Shown in pieces: positions 47,415 through 58,214 of a DNA stretch of 64,000 nucleotides. The DNA comes from Taudactylus pleione. Lineage: Eukaryota; Chordata; Amphibia; Anura; Myobatrachidae. A program made the position numbers and the translations under genes. The stretch spans positions 5,039,501 to 5,103,500 of the forward strand of contig JAUIMM010000636.1 of the NCBI GenBank assembly GCA_031769625.1, in the 5' to 3' direction. Under the pieces are notes generated by a model. The model was not told the DNA's origin, did no database searches, and was given only the letters and a program-made list of their open reading frames with translations. Each line of letters opens with the position of its first letter. The stretch's first letter is position 1.

Positions 47415-48272
47415 GGGGTATTCAATATGGGAGCGAAAAGTCCGTTCTGGACTTTTCGCTCCACATCGGAGATTTTCCTGGGATAAAGTATCGGGCGCGT
47501 GCCCGCTTTATCCCCGTATTCAATATGAAACCTACGAAAACGGGAAGGTGCTAAGTGGGATCTGCGTAAAAAAACAAATTTTTCCATGAATAAATTGTAG
47601 GACCCCCCTAAAGTTGTAAAAACATGGGGGATCACTATGGGTACCCCTGTTTTAGCCTGCAAATGAAAGTCGGGGATTTAAATAGCCGCAGCAGGTGTTT
47701 TTTCCCGACATTGAAGAAGTGTTGCAGAAGAGCACTTAGGTAATTTTTTTCATTTTTTTAAGTGGTCCCATCAAATTTGGGGTACATGAAAATGGGTACT
47801 AGCATATTTTTATGTCCCTAAAGTAAGTTTTAAAAAATTCCGCAACTATGCACCTGCCTCTAATAGCCTATTCTAGAATACACCTGCCGCATACTTGCAG
47901 AATAGCCCTGAACCTATTTCCCTATTTTTAAACACTTTTTTTCCCATTTTTTTTTTTACCCCAATTTTTAAATTAATTTTTTGGGGTGTCCCTATTTTTT
48001 TTTTTTTTTTTTCGACTCAGTTATTTTTAAAATGTCATTCCCAGGGGTGCAGGCTATTGTTTTTAAGCCTGCACCCCTAAACCCCAATTCTGCACTTTTT
48101 TTTCGCCACCTATTCAGTGGTGAAAAGTTATCCCCGTTTTTTTTCAAAGACTTTTCGATCCTGCGAAAAGTCTATGAAATTGAATATGGTGTAAAACCAA
48201 AACCTCCGAAAATGACGTCCTTGGTGCGAAAACATTGCAAAAACGAAGTTTTCGCTCCATATTGATTACCCC
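47415..48272. mobile_element. Harbinger-like element nested in the 47218 hAT element
   Basis: Starts GGGGTATTCAATATGGGAG and ends CTCCATATTGATTACCCC, an inverted pair. Homologous to 11678-12520. Flanking triplets TGA and TAT do not match, so the duplication is worn. Confidence 0.78.
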
Positions 48273-48398
48273 TATATGTGTGTGACTGTGCAGCTCATTG
48301 AACTAGATTCAGGCATTCTAGTTCATTAGTTCGAATAGGTCAGTGACTCATGTGGAGCTGATTGAAATATATTGTCATGATGACTCATTGGGGCAGAT

Positions 48399-48566
48399 GT
48401 ATGAAGCTCTGGAAAGTGATAAAGTGCAGAGTGATAAACGGCCAACCAATCAGCTCACAACTGTAATGTTACTAGCTGTGTTTGAAAAATGACAGGTGGG
48501 AGTGGATTGGTTGGTCGTTTATCACTCTGCACTTTATCACTTACCACAGCTTCATACATCTGCCCC
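48399..48566. mobile_element. Foldback MITE, GGGGCAGATGTATGAAGC type
   Basis: Two long arms, GGGGCAGATGTATGAAGCT to GTGATAAACG and the inverse, around a core of about 60 bp. The whole can form one hairpin. MITEs of this look are common in frog genomes (general knowledge, not checked here). Confidence 0.85.
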
Positions 48567-48823
48567 AGTGTGTAGTTCAAAAGTCACATGATACATTCCC
48601 CTCTCACATACAGCTCTCTCAAATACAGTTATGAGTCAGTACTGCTAAACGACCACAGGTGGCACTGCTGTGATCAGACTTATGCATTGTATGGATCTGA
48701 TGTATATTGTCAGGATTCATTCTCCTAGTATATTCATTCACAAGATACACTCCTAATCAGCTTAAGACACAGTGTGGAGTGCTGCATGCTTTATACTGTA
48801 CTTCTGTTTGCTATACAAGACAT

Positions 48824-48955
48824 AGGGAGAGATGTATCAAACCTTCAAGAGAGATAAATTGGAACCTATCAGCTTGTCATTTTATGGACTATGCTTTGCA
48901 TAACTTCTTTACTTTATCTCTCTCTCTAAGGTTTGATACATCTTCCTCCTATCTT
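48824..48955. mobile_element. Foldback MITE, GAGATGTATCAAACC type
   Basis: Arms GAGATGTATCAAACCTT and AAGGTTTGATACATCTT with AGAGAGATAAA/TTTATCTCTCT next to them, around a short core. Related in design to 48399-48566. Confidence 0.78.
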
Positions 48956-49044
48956 TACTTATTGATCTCAATTTTATAGGTGTGATGTATAAAACATTCT
49001 AAAGAGGACAAGTAGAGAACTTTCCCATATTGAGACCATCCCCC

Positions 49045-50117
49045 CAGGCGTGTATCTAGGGGTCCGAGTGCCCCTGGCAAACTAAGGGACTGGCTCCCCC
49101 CTCCAATGACTTGCTTCTACTAAAAAAAAATAACACACACTGGGGGTAGTTTAATTCACACACAATAGGGAGAGTATAATTTTTATTTCTCTTTTTAATA
49201 TATATATCTTTTATAGAACTTACGCAAAACACTTTATATACATTTATTTATGCAAAAAAAACACAGGAAAAGCTTGAAAACATTGAATCAAAAACAAACA
49301 AAATGCATTATGGGTAATTTACATATATTCAAATTGGGCTATCTATATGTAATTACACTTTTTAACAACTGATACCTACACTCCACCATTAATTTACTGG
49401 GATGTTATCCCACATAAGAATGAAAACAGTCCATATGGATCATGTGTTATTCCTAACACAGAGTTAGCCACAACCTATAAAGATCATAGCCAGTGCCCAA
49501 ACTGAGGGAAAGATAAATTTATTTCACTTACACTGGGGGTAGTTCAATTTTTACATGCCTGTAGATATAGGGAGATAAAATATATATATATTTATATTTT
49601 TTTTCAGTTATAACACTTACTACATGAAAAGCACTATTTATTAATTTCTATATGTCAGCAACACAGGAAAAGAGGGCATTAATAACAAACAAGATGCATT
49701 GTGGGCAAGATAATTTGCATATATGCAAATTATCTTGCGAATACAGCCTTGTGATTGATGTGGTGCTTGCACTCTTTTCCTGCACAGTTGACATATTGGA
49801 ATTAGTGATTGGTGATTGGTATGTGTTGGGTATTGTGGGGGAAGAGATATATTATGGATAAAAATAAAAATAAATTACTCTCCTTAATTTTAAATGTTTC
49901 ATATAAAAAGGCTAATACATGCTAGTAATCAATGGAGAACACTGGTAAAAGCAGAGGAGACAGAAGTGGACCAGGGATCTTTGCTGCAACTGACTGCGGG
50001 ACACTGCTAAGAGGAGACAGGAGATTATGTGCTAGTGAAGTTGGGCTGAAACAGTGCCCCCCCTCAGCCAGTGCCCCTGGCAAGGGCCATCCAGGCCAAT
50101 AGGAAGATATACCCCTG
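49045..50117. mobile_element. 1.07-kb hAT-type element nested in the 47218 element
   Basis: Starts CAGGCGTGTATCT and ends AGATATACCCCTG, with an exact 8-bp duplication CATCCCCC at 49037-49044 and 50118-50125. Both ends also carry AGTGCCCCTGGCAA. No ORF of note. Confidence 0.9.
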
Positions 50118-50801
50118 CATCCCCCCATTTTTATGTGGAGGCTGTAATCCCACCCGCCCTATTGTTAATCTACAGTAGCTCTAGTGTGCATTAAGTGACA
50201 TTAGTGGGTGCAATTAAAAAATTAGGCAAAGTTTTTTTCCTTGTAATTACTGTATTTTACAAGAAAAAAAAGTGACACGTTACAATACTCTGCATTTGGG
50301 TCTCTCTCACTTGTATATTATGGAAATAAAAATTATAACAACAATTAAATTAACATTGCAGACCTAAACAAGTCACTACTACTAGTAGTTTGTTATATAT
50401 TGCTTTTTTAAAATAGTAAAAGATCAGACATATTAAACATAGCTGACCATTTGAACAAGACTATAACTCACCTAATGAGCTAGTAGTTGAAATCCCTACT
50501 GTTTGTGTAATAGACTAGTTCTAGGTTTCCAATCACTTCCCTCAGCAGTGTTTCAGAGCCAGTGATGTAATGACCTAAATGAACTACATGAACTGATCAT
50601 TTGAACTATTCTTTTCAGTGAACTAGATCATAATGAACTGATCACCAAAATGAACTACATTTCCCATCACTAGTAGTAATATAGCCGAGTGATTTGGTTC
50701 CTGTCAGGAAAAGAAGGTCCGGTTAGAGAGAGGTATATAACAGCTGTCAGTAGTAGCTAACAATGAATCTGGAGTTCCCTTAATTGGGTGTTCATGCTCA
50801 C

Positions 50802-51912
50802 CACTATTGGCAACTCTGAAATGAGAAACAAGCAACTCTTGAGTGAAAAACAAGCCCAACCCAATCCGATAAAGCCCAAAACATAAGCCCAACGTAATAT
50901 GGTGGTACGGGGGTGGGGATAATTGAATGAAAACCACAAACTTATTGTTTATTGTTCTTTTCATTAAAATGCATATAAATATTTGCAAAGCACGCTTTTC
51001 CCTGCTCTACGAATAGACTGCACTGTGTGAAGTAAAGCCCAAGGCACTCAGGGCCTGATTCGGCATAGGACAGAATTGCAAAGCCGCACACAAGCAGCTA
51101 AAATGCAAATACAGCAGAAGGTGTCTGAAATCTCCTTGCTGCATCTGCGATCCTAGGCTGTGACCAACGTTGCAGTCTGGGATCACCATTGCACCCATCG
51201 ATTACGATGGTTGCACCTTTGGTCAGGCTGCGGTAGCTGAAGCTGGCCATGTTCTGTCATCCTGCAAGGCCAGGAAGTCTGCATCCATGGATGCAGATCC
51301 TAGCCTTGCCACTCCCGGAAAACGGGGGCTACATGCCCCCGTTTCCGGGAATGCAGAAAACAGAAGCAACATGCCCCCGTTTCCAGGAACGTAGGCCGTC
51401 TCCGCCCCTCAAACTCCTCTGCCTGTCAATCAGGCAAATGCATACAAGTGCCTGTGTGATATAGCAGGACCCATTCTGCACATGCGCAGAATGAGTCCTG
51501 CACAGATTCCCAAATAACTGGTGAGCACTGTTGAAGCACGCCCTCTGTGCGTGGTAATGTACAGGACAAAAGAGTAATTTAAACAAACACGTCAAAACAA
51601 AATAACTGACATATGGGAAAATTTAGCTTCTATTGATCGTTTAAACGAGCCATTCTAGTTAACCAAATCTATAGAAGTACATATACAGAGAGATATACTT
51701 ACAGATAGACAGCTAAACATAAATGGATTGGTGAAGGAGCTATATAACATTTGCTCACCTTAGTAGTGGGACCTGGCTATCAAGCCCAAAAACAAGCTAC
51801 CTAAAAAAAAATAAGCCCAAAAACAAGACACAAGCAACCATCCAAAAAAACAAGCAACTGGGAAAAAAAACAAGTCCAATTCCGCTTGTTATAAGTAGAC
51901 TTGGCAACTATG
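50802..51912. mobile_element. 1.1-kb hAT-like element (private to block C)
   Basis: Starts CACTATTGGCAACTC and ends GACTTGGCAACTATG. Flanks ATGCTCAC and ATGCTCAG (7/8) fit an 8-bp duplication. Blocks A and B read through this place (about 11010 and 26650). The interior includes CAAGCCCAA repeats and, at about 51050-51580, a piece related to 59750-60050. Confidence 0.8.
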
Positions 51913-51920
51913 ATGCTCAG

Positions 51921-53019
51921 CCCCCCGTGGGGGAGCCTGTCACAGCAGGAGCTGTGAAGATGATGGGAGCCAGCACCCACCCTGCTGGAAAGGCAGCCAG
52001 CGGTTGTGCCCGGCATCAATGGACAGTCTGGTGGCCAGTAAACTGTCAGTGGCAGATTACACAGTGGGAGTCACTGACAGCAGGTGGTAAACCAGCACCT
52101 AACATCACAGTAGTGGCCAAGCAGCAGGGACAGGTCACAAAGACACAGAGACACAGGTCACAAAGACACAGAGTGATGGAGGTGGTCAGCGCTGCTCAGA
52201 GGAAAAGAACAACAGTAGTTATCATTAGTGGAGCTGCATCTCAGGTACATACTACTGCAGTGAACAGACATAGATTATCAGCACTCCCTACCAAGCTAAT
52301 TCATCCAAATACAGGGGATTATAATATAAACCCCCTTTTTTATATCAGTTACAAATATGCTGTTATAGTTACTCTACTAAGGAGAGAGCTGTGGAGTATT
52401 TGCATGCTCACTTACAGAGAATAAGTGGGCACTACTTATTTATAGTCAGAGACTATATGATCTGGGGGCTGTATTCATCCTCAAGCAGCAAGTCACAGTA
52501 CTGTCTTGGAGACAATAAGCCATCAATGCTTAATGCAACTGGTAAAGTAAAATATAATCTACCATACAGGAGAAGAATACTACTCTATAGACATTAACCA
52601 CTTAACTGACAAATTCTTTTTTCAAAAACCGCTCCAAAATTGTCGGTTTCTTTTATGATTGAATTAGGTCAAGAACATAATTTTAAACTTATCCATCACT
52701 CTTTAATTTGAAAAAAAATATTTTTGTAAAAGACAGTATAGCATAAAAATAGCAATTTTTGTGTTATACTGTAGTGATGGCCATTGACAGCTATACCATC
52801 GATGGTTCAACCATTGTTAGAAGCCATCAATTAGCAATTGGTCAAGATCTGTGCAGACCACAACTGCCGATGTTTCCTAAACATCGATTGAGGGTTGCCA
52901 TCGATGGTGCAACATTGATGGCCACCAGCATTGGCAAACCACTTGTTTTCAGTCAGACCATTGATGGTTTGCAAACCATCGATGGTCGGTTGCCATCCCT
53001 AATCAGAGGCTCTGCGATT
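51921..53019. other. Block C unique stretch, no gene seen
   Basis: Matches 26680-27882. Includes the ATCGATGG-rich segment at 52780-53010. No conserved reading frame. Confidence 0.6.
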
Positions 53020-53028
53020 ATATATATA

Positions 53029-53064
<36 letters not shown>

Positions 53065-53095
53065 GCATATATATGCATATATATATATATACGTA
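53020..53095. repeat. TA microsatellite at the end of block C
   Basis: Paralogue of the microsatellites hit by hAT2 and hAT3; here it is followed by the Penelope-like element. Confidence 0.9.
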
Positions 53096-53166
53096 GCATA
53101 GGATCCGGCACTCTCTGTATATAAATTACTTAGCTGGTTGCCTGCATGAGTAGTGAATGTAAATAG

Positions 53167-53579
53167 GGTCCTCAGTGATGCGGCACTCCAAGCGAATAAA
53201 CACAGCATAGACAAGGCTTAGAAGAAGTCAACGTTTCAATACCAAGACAAAGGTATTTTCATCAGGACATACATACATATACAAACAACATCCTACCTTA
53301 TATGTGCTCACCTAAGTGACTAAACAGCCTCACCGGAGCAGGGATCCACACCCGCCCGGCGGCGCTGACCAGTGACGTCACAGCGTCACATGATTCTAAT
53401 AAGAAAGTGCCATCACCATAGTAACATATAAACAGACTAGCGCAGTCTATAAAACGGTGCTATAAGATAAATATACACATGGTCAGAAGGCATATAATAC
53501 ATCACGTAGCACGAGCAGGCTAGCGGCATGTCTACAGATACAGAAGTAGTGCTATACACATATTTAAGGATAATAAATA
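53167..53579 (-). repeat. Left inverted arm of the Penelope-like element
   Basis: Reverse complement of 54823-55235 with scattered changes. It joins abruptly to the middle of the RT gene at about 53580, which shows where the 5' truncation and inversion occurred. Confidence 0.92.
53233..53265 (-). ncRNA. Hammerhead-like ribozyme core, left arm
   Basis: On the minus strand: CTGATGA (53265-53259), then a 6-bp stem AATACC/GGTATT closing an 8-base loop, then GAAAC (53237-53233). These are the core boxes and stem II of a hammerhead. Stem III after GAAAC would be very short and is not clear. Hammerheads are known in Penelope-like elements. Confidence 0.6.
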
Positions 53580-53592
53580 TGTAGAAAATGAT

Positions 53593-54765
53593 TTGTTTTT
53601 TGATAATCCTGATATTGCACAGAAAGTTGCCTTCTATGTGCGATATATAGACGATCTTTTGGTGTTTTGGAAGGGCCCCAAACATGAATTTATTGAATTA
53701 ATTGAGCAACATAATAGGAGCGATTGCCCTGCTAAATTGACATTTAATATTAGTAATGTGTCAGTAAACTATCTGGATGTCAAGATATCTATGGTTAATG
53801 GTAAAATTTCTACTAGCTTGTACACTAAAGAGACTGATAGAAACAATTTGTTATGTGCTGACAGTTGTCATCCTAGGCCACTCATTCGTGGTCTTCCCTA
53901 TTCTCAATTATTGAGAATTAGGAGAATCAACACAGATGAGGTTTTGGCCGAGGCACAGATGGATGACATGGTTAATAAATTTGTCAGTAGAGGATATGAT
54001 CTGACTCATTTAACTAGTGTTAAACAACAAGTATTGAGTATAGACAGGGAGACACTGTTGAAACATAATATGTCCAAAAAGAGTAATAATGTAGATATGA
54101 TTCCGTGGGTTAGTAAATACAATCAGTCTAGTAGCCACATTAATAAGATTTCTAAAAGATTGTGGCCTATTATACAAACAGATCCTGATCTTAACTTACA
54201 CGACACGCGTATTATGTCATGCTATAAAAGAGGTCGTAGCATTCGTGACATACTTGTCGAGACTGATATATCGAGTCTTGGTCCCAGGGCGGATGGAGTT
54301 GGTGTTGGCAAGTTGGGTTGCTTCAGATGTACCTGTACCACCTGTAGATACCTTATCCCTGGTGATATTTTTTTGCATCCTTTGTCAGGACGTAAATACC
54401 GCATTCGACATAGACTTACCTGTAACTCTTCATTTGTCGTGTACCAGATAATATGCCCTTGTGGCTTATCATACATAGGCAAGACTGAGAGAACATTTAA
54501 AGAGCGTATGGCAGCTCATAGAAGTGCCATTAGGTCAGCTCTTAATAATGGTTGTAACGAACAACCTGTGGCAAAACATTTTGCCTTGGCACGCCACCCT
54601 TTGTCTGCCCTTAAATACAGAATGATAGACCACATCCCAATGTCCATGCGGGGAGGAGATAGATCCCGTAAATTAATGCGATGTGAAACTCGATGGATAC
54701 ATCGGTTGGGCACAATGTCACCTAGGGGCCTAAATGAGCAATTGGGTCTAGGATCTCTCCTTTGA
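53593..54765 (+). pseudogene. Penelope-like RT C-terminus with GIY-YIG endonuclease
   Basis: 391 open codons with no ATG at the start; the frame enters from the arm junction. It begins just before the RT active-site motif RYIDDLLVFW, passes the thumb region (LDVKISMVNGK) and a basic linker, has a Cys-rich stretch (CFRCTCTTC), and ends with a GIY-YIG nuclease: SYIGKTERTFKERMAAHR with the LGTMSPRGLNEQ tail. In full elements these two activities carry out target-primed reverse transcription. The N-terminal RT fingers are missing, so this copy is dead, yet the remaining frame is fully open, which suggests a fairly recent insertion. Confidence 0.93.
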
Positions 54766-54822
54766 GTTGTGAGTTCTAATAGTCTCTGATGTTTTTGAAT
54801 TTTGATACTATTATATATATGG

Positions 54823-55235
54823 TATTTATTATCCTTAAATATGTGTATAGCACTACTTCTGTATCTGTAGACATGCCGCTAGCCTGCTCGTGCTACGTGA
54901 TGTATTATATGCCTTCTGACCATGTGTATATTTATCTTATAGCACCGTTTTATAGACTGCGCTAGTCTGTTTATATGTTACTATGGTGATGGCACTTTCT
55001 TATTAGAATCATGTGACGATGTGACATCACTGGTCTGCGCCGCCGGGCGGGTGTGGATCCCTGCTCCGGTGAGGCTGTTTAGTCACTTAGGTGAGCACAT
55101 ATAAGGTAGGATGTTGTTTGTATATGTATGTATGTCCTGATGAAAATACCTTTGTCTTGGTATTGAAACGTTGACTTCTTCTAAGCCTTGTCTATGCTGT
55201 GTTTATTCGCTTGGAGTGCCGCATCACTGAGGACC
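54823..55235 (+). repeat. Right arm (3' UTR) of the Penelope-like element
   Basis: Follows the coding stop by about 55 bp and is in the natural orientation relative to the ORF. Contains the hammerhead-like core at 55137-55169 and a GC-rich CGCCGCCGGGCGGG stretch. Confidence 0.9.
55137..55169 (+). ncRNA. Hammerhead-like ribozyme core, right arm
   Basis: CTGATGA at 55137-55143, stem II AATACC (55145-55150) with GGTATT (55159-55164) around TTTGTCTT, then GAAAC at 55165-55169. Identical core to the left arm. Activity is an inference. Confidence 0.6.
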
Positions 55236-55239
55236 ATAC

Positions 55240-55270
<31 letters not shown>

Positions 55271-55318
55271 TTTATATATATATATATATATACACACATA
55301 TATATATACATATATTTG

Positions 55319-55352
<34 letters not shown>

Positions 55353-55477
55353 CGCATATATATACACATACATATATTTATACACACATATATAGACATA
55401 CATATATATCTATATATATGCATACTGTATATGAATATATATATATATATGTATACATATGCATATGTATACATATA
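55236..55477. repeat. TA/CATA microsatellite
   Basis: Long irregular TA repeat between the Penelope-like and Tc1 elements. Tyr-Ile reading frames on both strands are artefacts. Confidence 0.93.
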
Positions 55478-57117
55478 GTCAGGTCCATAAATATTGGGAC
55501 ATTGACAGAATTTTCATATTTTGGCCTCTATTCACCACCACAATGGCTTTGAAATGAAAAAAACAAGATGTGATTTAACTGCAGACTTTCAGATTTAATT
55601 TGAGGGTAATTACATCCAAATCAGGTGAACGGTGTAAGAATTACAATGGTTTCTATATGTGCCTCCCACTTTTTAAGGGGCCAAAAGTAATGGGACAAAC
55701 TAAACAATCCTAAAGCTTACTTTCACTTTTTAATACTTTGTTGCAAATCCTTTGCAAGCAATTACAGCCTGAAGTCTGGAACGCATAGACATCACCAGAC
55801 GCTGGGTTTCATCCCTGGTGATGCTCTGCCAGGCCTCTACTGCAAATGTCTTCAGTTCCTGCTTGTTTTTAGGGCATTTTCCCTTCAGTTTTATCTTCAT
55901 CAAGTGAAATGCATGCTCAATCAGATTCAGGTCAGGGGATTGACTTGGCCATTGCATAACATTCCACTTTTTAGCCTTAAAAAACTCTTTGGTTGCTTTT
56001 GCAGTTTGCTTCGGGTCATTGTCCATCTGCACTGTGAAGCGCTGTCCATTGAGTTCTGAAGCATTTGACTGAATATGAGCATATAATATTGCCCGAAACA
56101 CTTCAGAATTCATTCTGCTGCTTTTGTCAGCAGTCACATCATCAATAAATACAAGGGAACCAGTTCCATTGACGACCATACATGCCCACGCCATGACACT
56201 ACCACCACCATGCTTCACTGATGAGGTGGTATGTTTTGGATCATGAGCAATTCCTTTCCTTCTTTTCTCTTCCCATCACTCTGGTACAAGTTGATCTTTG
56301 TCTCATCTGTCCATAGGATGTTGTTTCAGAACTGCAATGGCTTTTTTAGATGTTGTTTGGCAAACTCTAATCTGGTCTTCCTGTTTTTGTGGCTCACCAA
56401 TGGTTTGCATCTTGTGGTGAACCCTCTATATTCACTCTTGTGAAGTCTTCTCTTGATTGTTGACTTTGACACATATACATCTACCTCCTGGAGAGTGTTC
56501 TTGATTTGGCCAACTGTTGTGAAGGGGTTTTTCTTCACCAGGGAAATAATTCTTCTGTCATCCACCACAGTTGTTTTCCGTGGTCTTCCGGGTCTTTTGG
56601 TGTTGCTGAGCTCTCCGATGCGTTCTTGCTTTTTAATAATGTTCCAAACAGTTCATTTTGCCACACCTAATGTTTTTGCTATCTCTCTGATGGGTTTGTT
56701 TTGATTTTTCAGCCTAATGATGGCTTGCTTCACTGATAGTGACAGCTCTTTGGATCTCATATTGAGAGTTGACAGCAACTGATTCCAAATGCAAATGTCA
56801 CACCTAGGATCAACTCCAGACCTTTTACCTGCTTAATTGATAATGAAATAACGAGGGAATAGCCCACACCTGTCCATGAAATCGCTTTTGAGTTGATAGT
56901 CCCATTACTTTTGGCCCCTTAAAAAGTGGGAGGCACATATTGAAACTGTTGTAATTCCTACACCATTCACCCGATTTGGATGTAATTACCCTCAAATTAA
57001 ATCTGAAAGTCTGCAGTTAAAGCACATCTTGTTTGTTTCATTTCAAAACCATTGTGGTGGTGAATAGAGGCCAAAATCTGAAAATTCTGTCAATGTCCCA
57101 ATATTTATGGACCTGAC
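55478..57117 (-). mobile_element. Tc1-like DNA transposon
   Basis: Ends GTCAGGTCCATAAATATTGG and its inverse, both bordered by TATA, consistent with TA target duplication. The TIRs are long (about 200 bp, with an inner GGGACAAAC/AGTCCCATT part). A transposase relic lies on the minus strand. Confidence 0.92.
55730..56760 (-). pseudogene. Tc1 transposase pseudogene
   Basis: About 343 codons from an ATG at 56760 to 55730, the normal length for Tc1. The N-terminus is a paired-type helix-turn-helix, followed by an RPGRPRK AT-hook-like linker (about 56575). The catalytic region has WTDETK (first Asp), QMDNDPKQTA (second Asp) and DLNLIEHAF (third acidic residue as Glu). Breaks include a TGA in the HTH region near 56659 and frame changes between about 56326 and 56218. 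Most of the protein is still easily aligned, so the copy is dead but not ancient. Confidence 0.92.
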
Positions 57118-58214
57118 TATATATACATATACACATGCATATACAATCATATATATATAATTCCTTATTATATCCAATCATAGTTCTTTGAAACCCACTC
57201 CAAACTACTTCTGATTTTCAATAATACATAAAGTAAAGGTGCAAATTTAGAGTTAGAGCATGTTGCATTGCTAGGGGTGCCAACTATTTTTTTTTGCATG
57301 AACAGCAAATACTGCATCCTCCTGCTTTATTTTCACACTGCATTTTACTGCTGGGAAAGGCTACTGTATCCCATACACCTCTACTATGGTTGTGCATTTT
57401 ACATCTGCCTGCAGCACATAATGGTTTTTACAGGTACAAATCTTGCACCCAGTAGCTAGATCTGATCTTGATTATAAACACCTCTTAAATATTTTTCAGT
57501 AAAATGCAAGAATTTCCATAGGGTCTATATATCAATATTATTTTTACTAAACAAATGTGAAAAAGGGTGTGTTCACACCCTTTTCACATTATTTTAGTAT
57601 CACATAAATTTATTAAAGGGCAATTGGAGTAGTTTTCGTGAAAAACTACTCTATGCTCTTTAAGTTGGATATTTTTAGTATGCAGATTGCATTTCCCATA
57701 CTTGTAATAGGAAATGTGTTCTGCCTGAGATTTACTAAAAATAAATTGTAAAACAATAAATGGGAAAGCCCTGTGATAATAACGCCATCTTCAGATGGCG
57801 TATTCAGGGCTTTCCCCTGGTCCCCCGACTCCTGCTGTACTCTGACAGACAGAGCAGAGCTGGGAGCCGGCCCCAAGCTTTGAAAATCCCAATGAGAATC
57901 AGCAAATCACAGACCTCAAAACAATACAAGAGATTCAAAGCAGAGTAACATCCTAGTTGAAGTCGATAATTATTAATTATATGAATATATGATTTAAAGA
58001 TACTACTCTGTATCTGTGGAGAAGATGCAGGTAAAAGGGCTTATAAGTCTGGTTAAGAAGTTGGTGACGGATGGCATTGCAAGATAAAAAAAGAACATAA
58101 ATATACACTGCCTGTTAAACGTGCACTTCGGTGACAGGGACTGCTACTTTTGTGTATGAAGAGCTTGGTTTGTTTGGGCCCCACAAACCAAGCTACCAAT
58201 AAGCTTTAAGGTGG
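57118..58214. other. Non-coding stretch with small palindromes, no gene seen
   Basis: TA-rich at first. Hairpins at about 57557-57587 (GTGAAAAAGGGTGTG with its near-inverse) and 57783-57800 (CGCCATCTTCAGATGGCG) suggest parts of foldback MITEs. No supported ORF. Confidence 0.5.

Larger units (their letters stand above)
47218..50672. mobile_element. 3.5-kb hAT-type element hosting other elements
   Basis: Starts TAGTGATGGGTAG and ends TTTCCCATCACTA, with an exact 8-bp duplication GTAGTAAT at 47210-47217 and 50673-50680. Blocks A and B show the site empty (for example at about 26527). Subterminal GAACTAGTTCA motifs recur near both ends. No transposase is seen; much of its length is due to elements nested in it. 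Confidence 0.92.
38739..53040. repeat. Block C of the three-copy tandem segmental duplication
   Basis: Collinear with A and B from GTGATAGTGATAA to the ATCGATGG-rich segment and TA microsatellite, where similarity stops. The LINE and GC-rich repeat of A and B do not follow. Private insertions: ERV copy 2, 47218-50672 and 50802-51912. Confidence 0.85.
53096..55235 (+). mobile_element. Penelope-like retroelement with inverted arms
   Basis: A truncated RT plus GIY-YIG coding region (53593-54765) lies between two inverted 413-bp arms, 53167-53579 and 54823-55235. The left arm continues outward for about 70 bp that the right lacks. Inverted, partly duplicated terminal copies are a known trait of Penelope-like elements. 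TA repeats lie on both sides. Confidence 0.9.
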
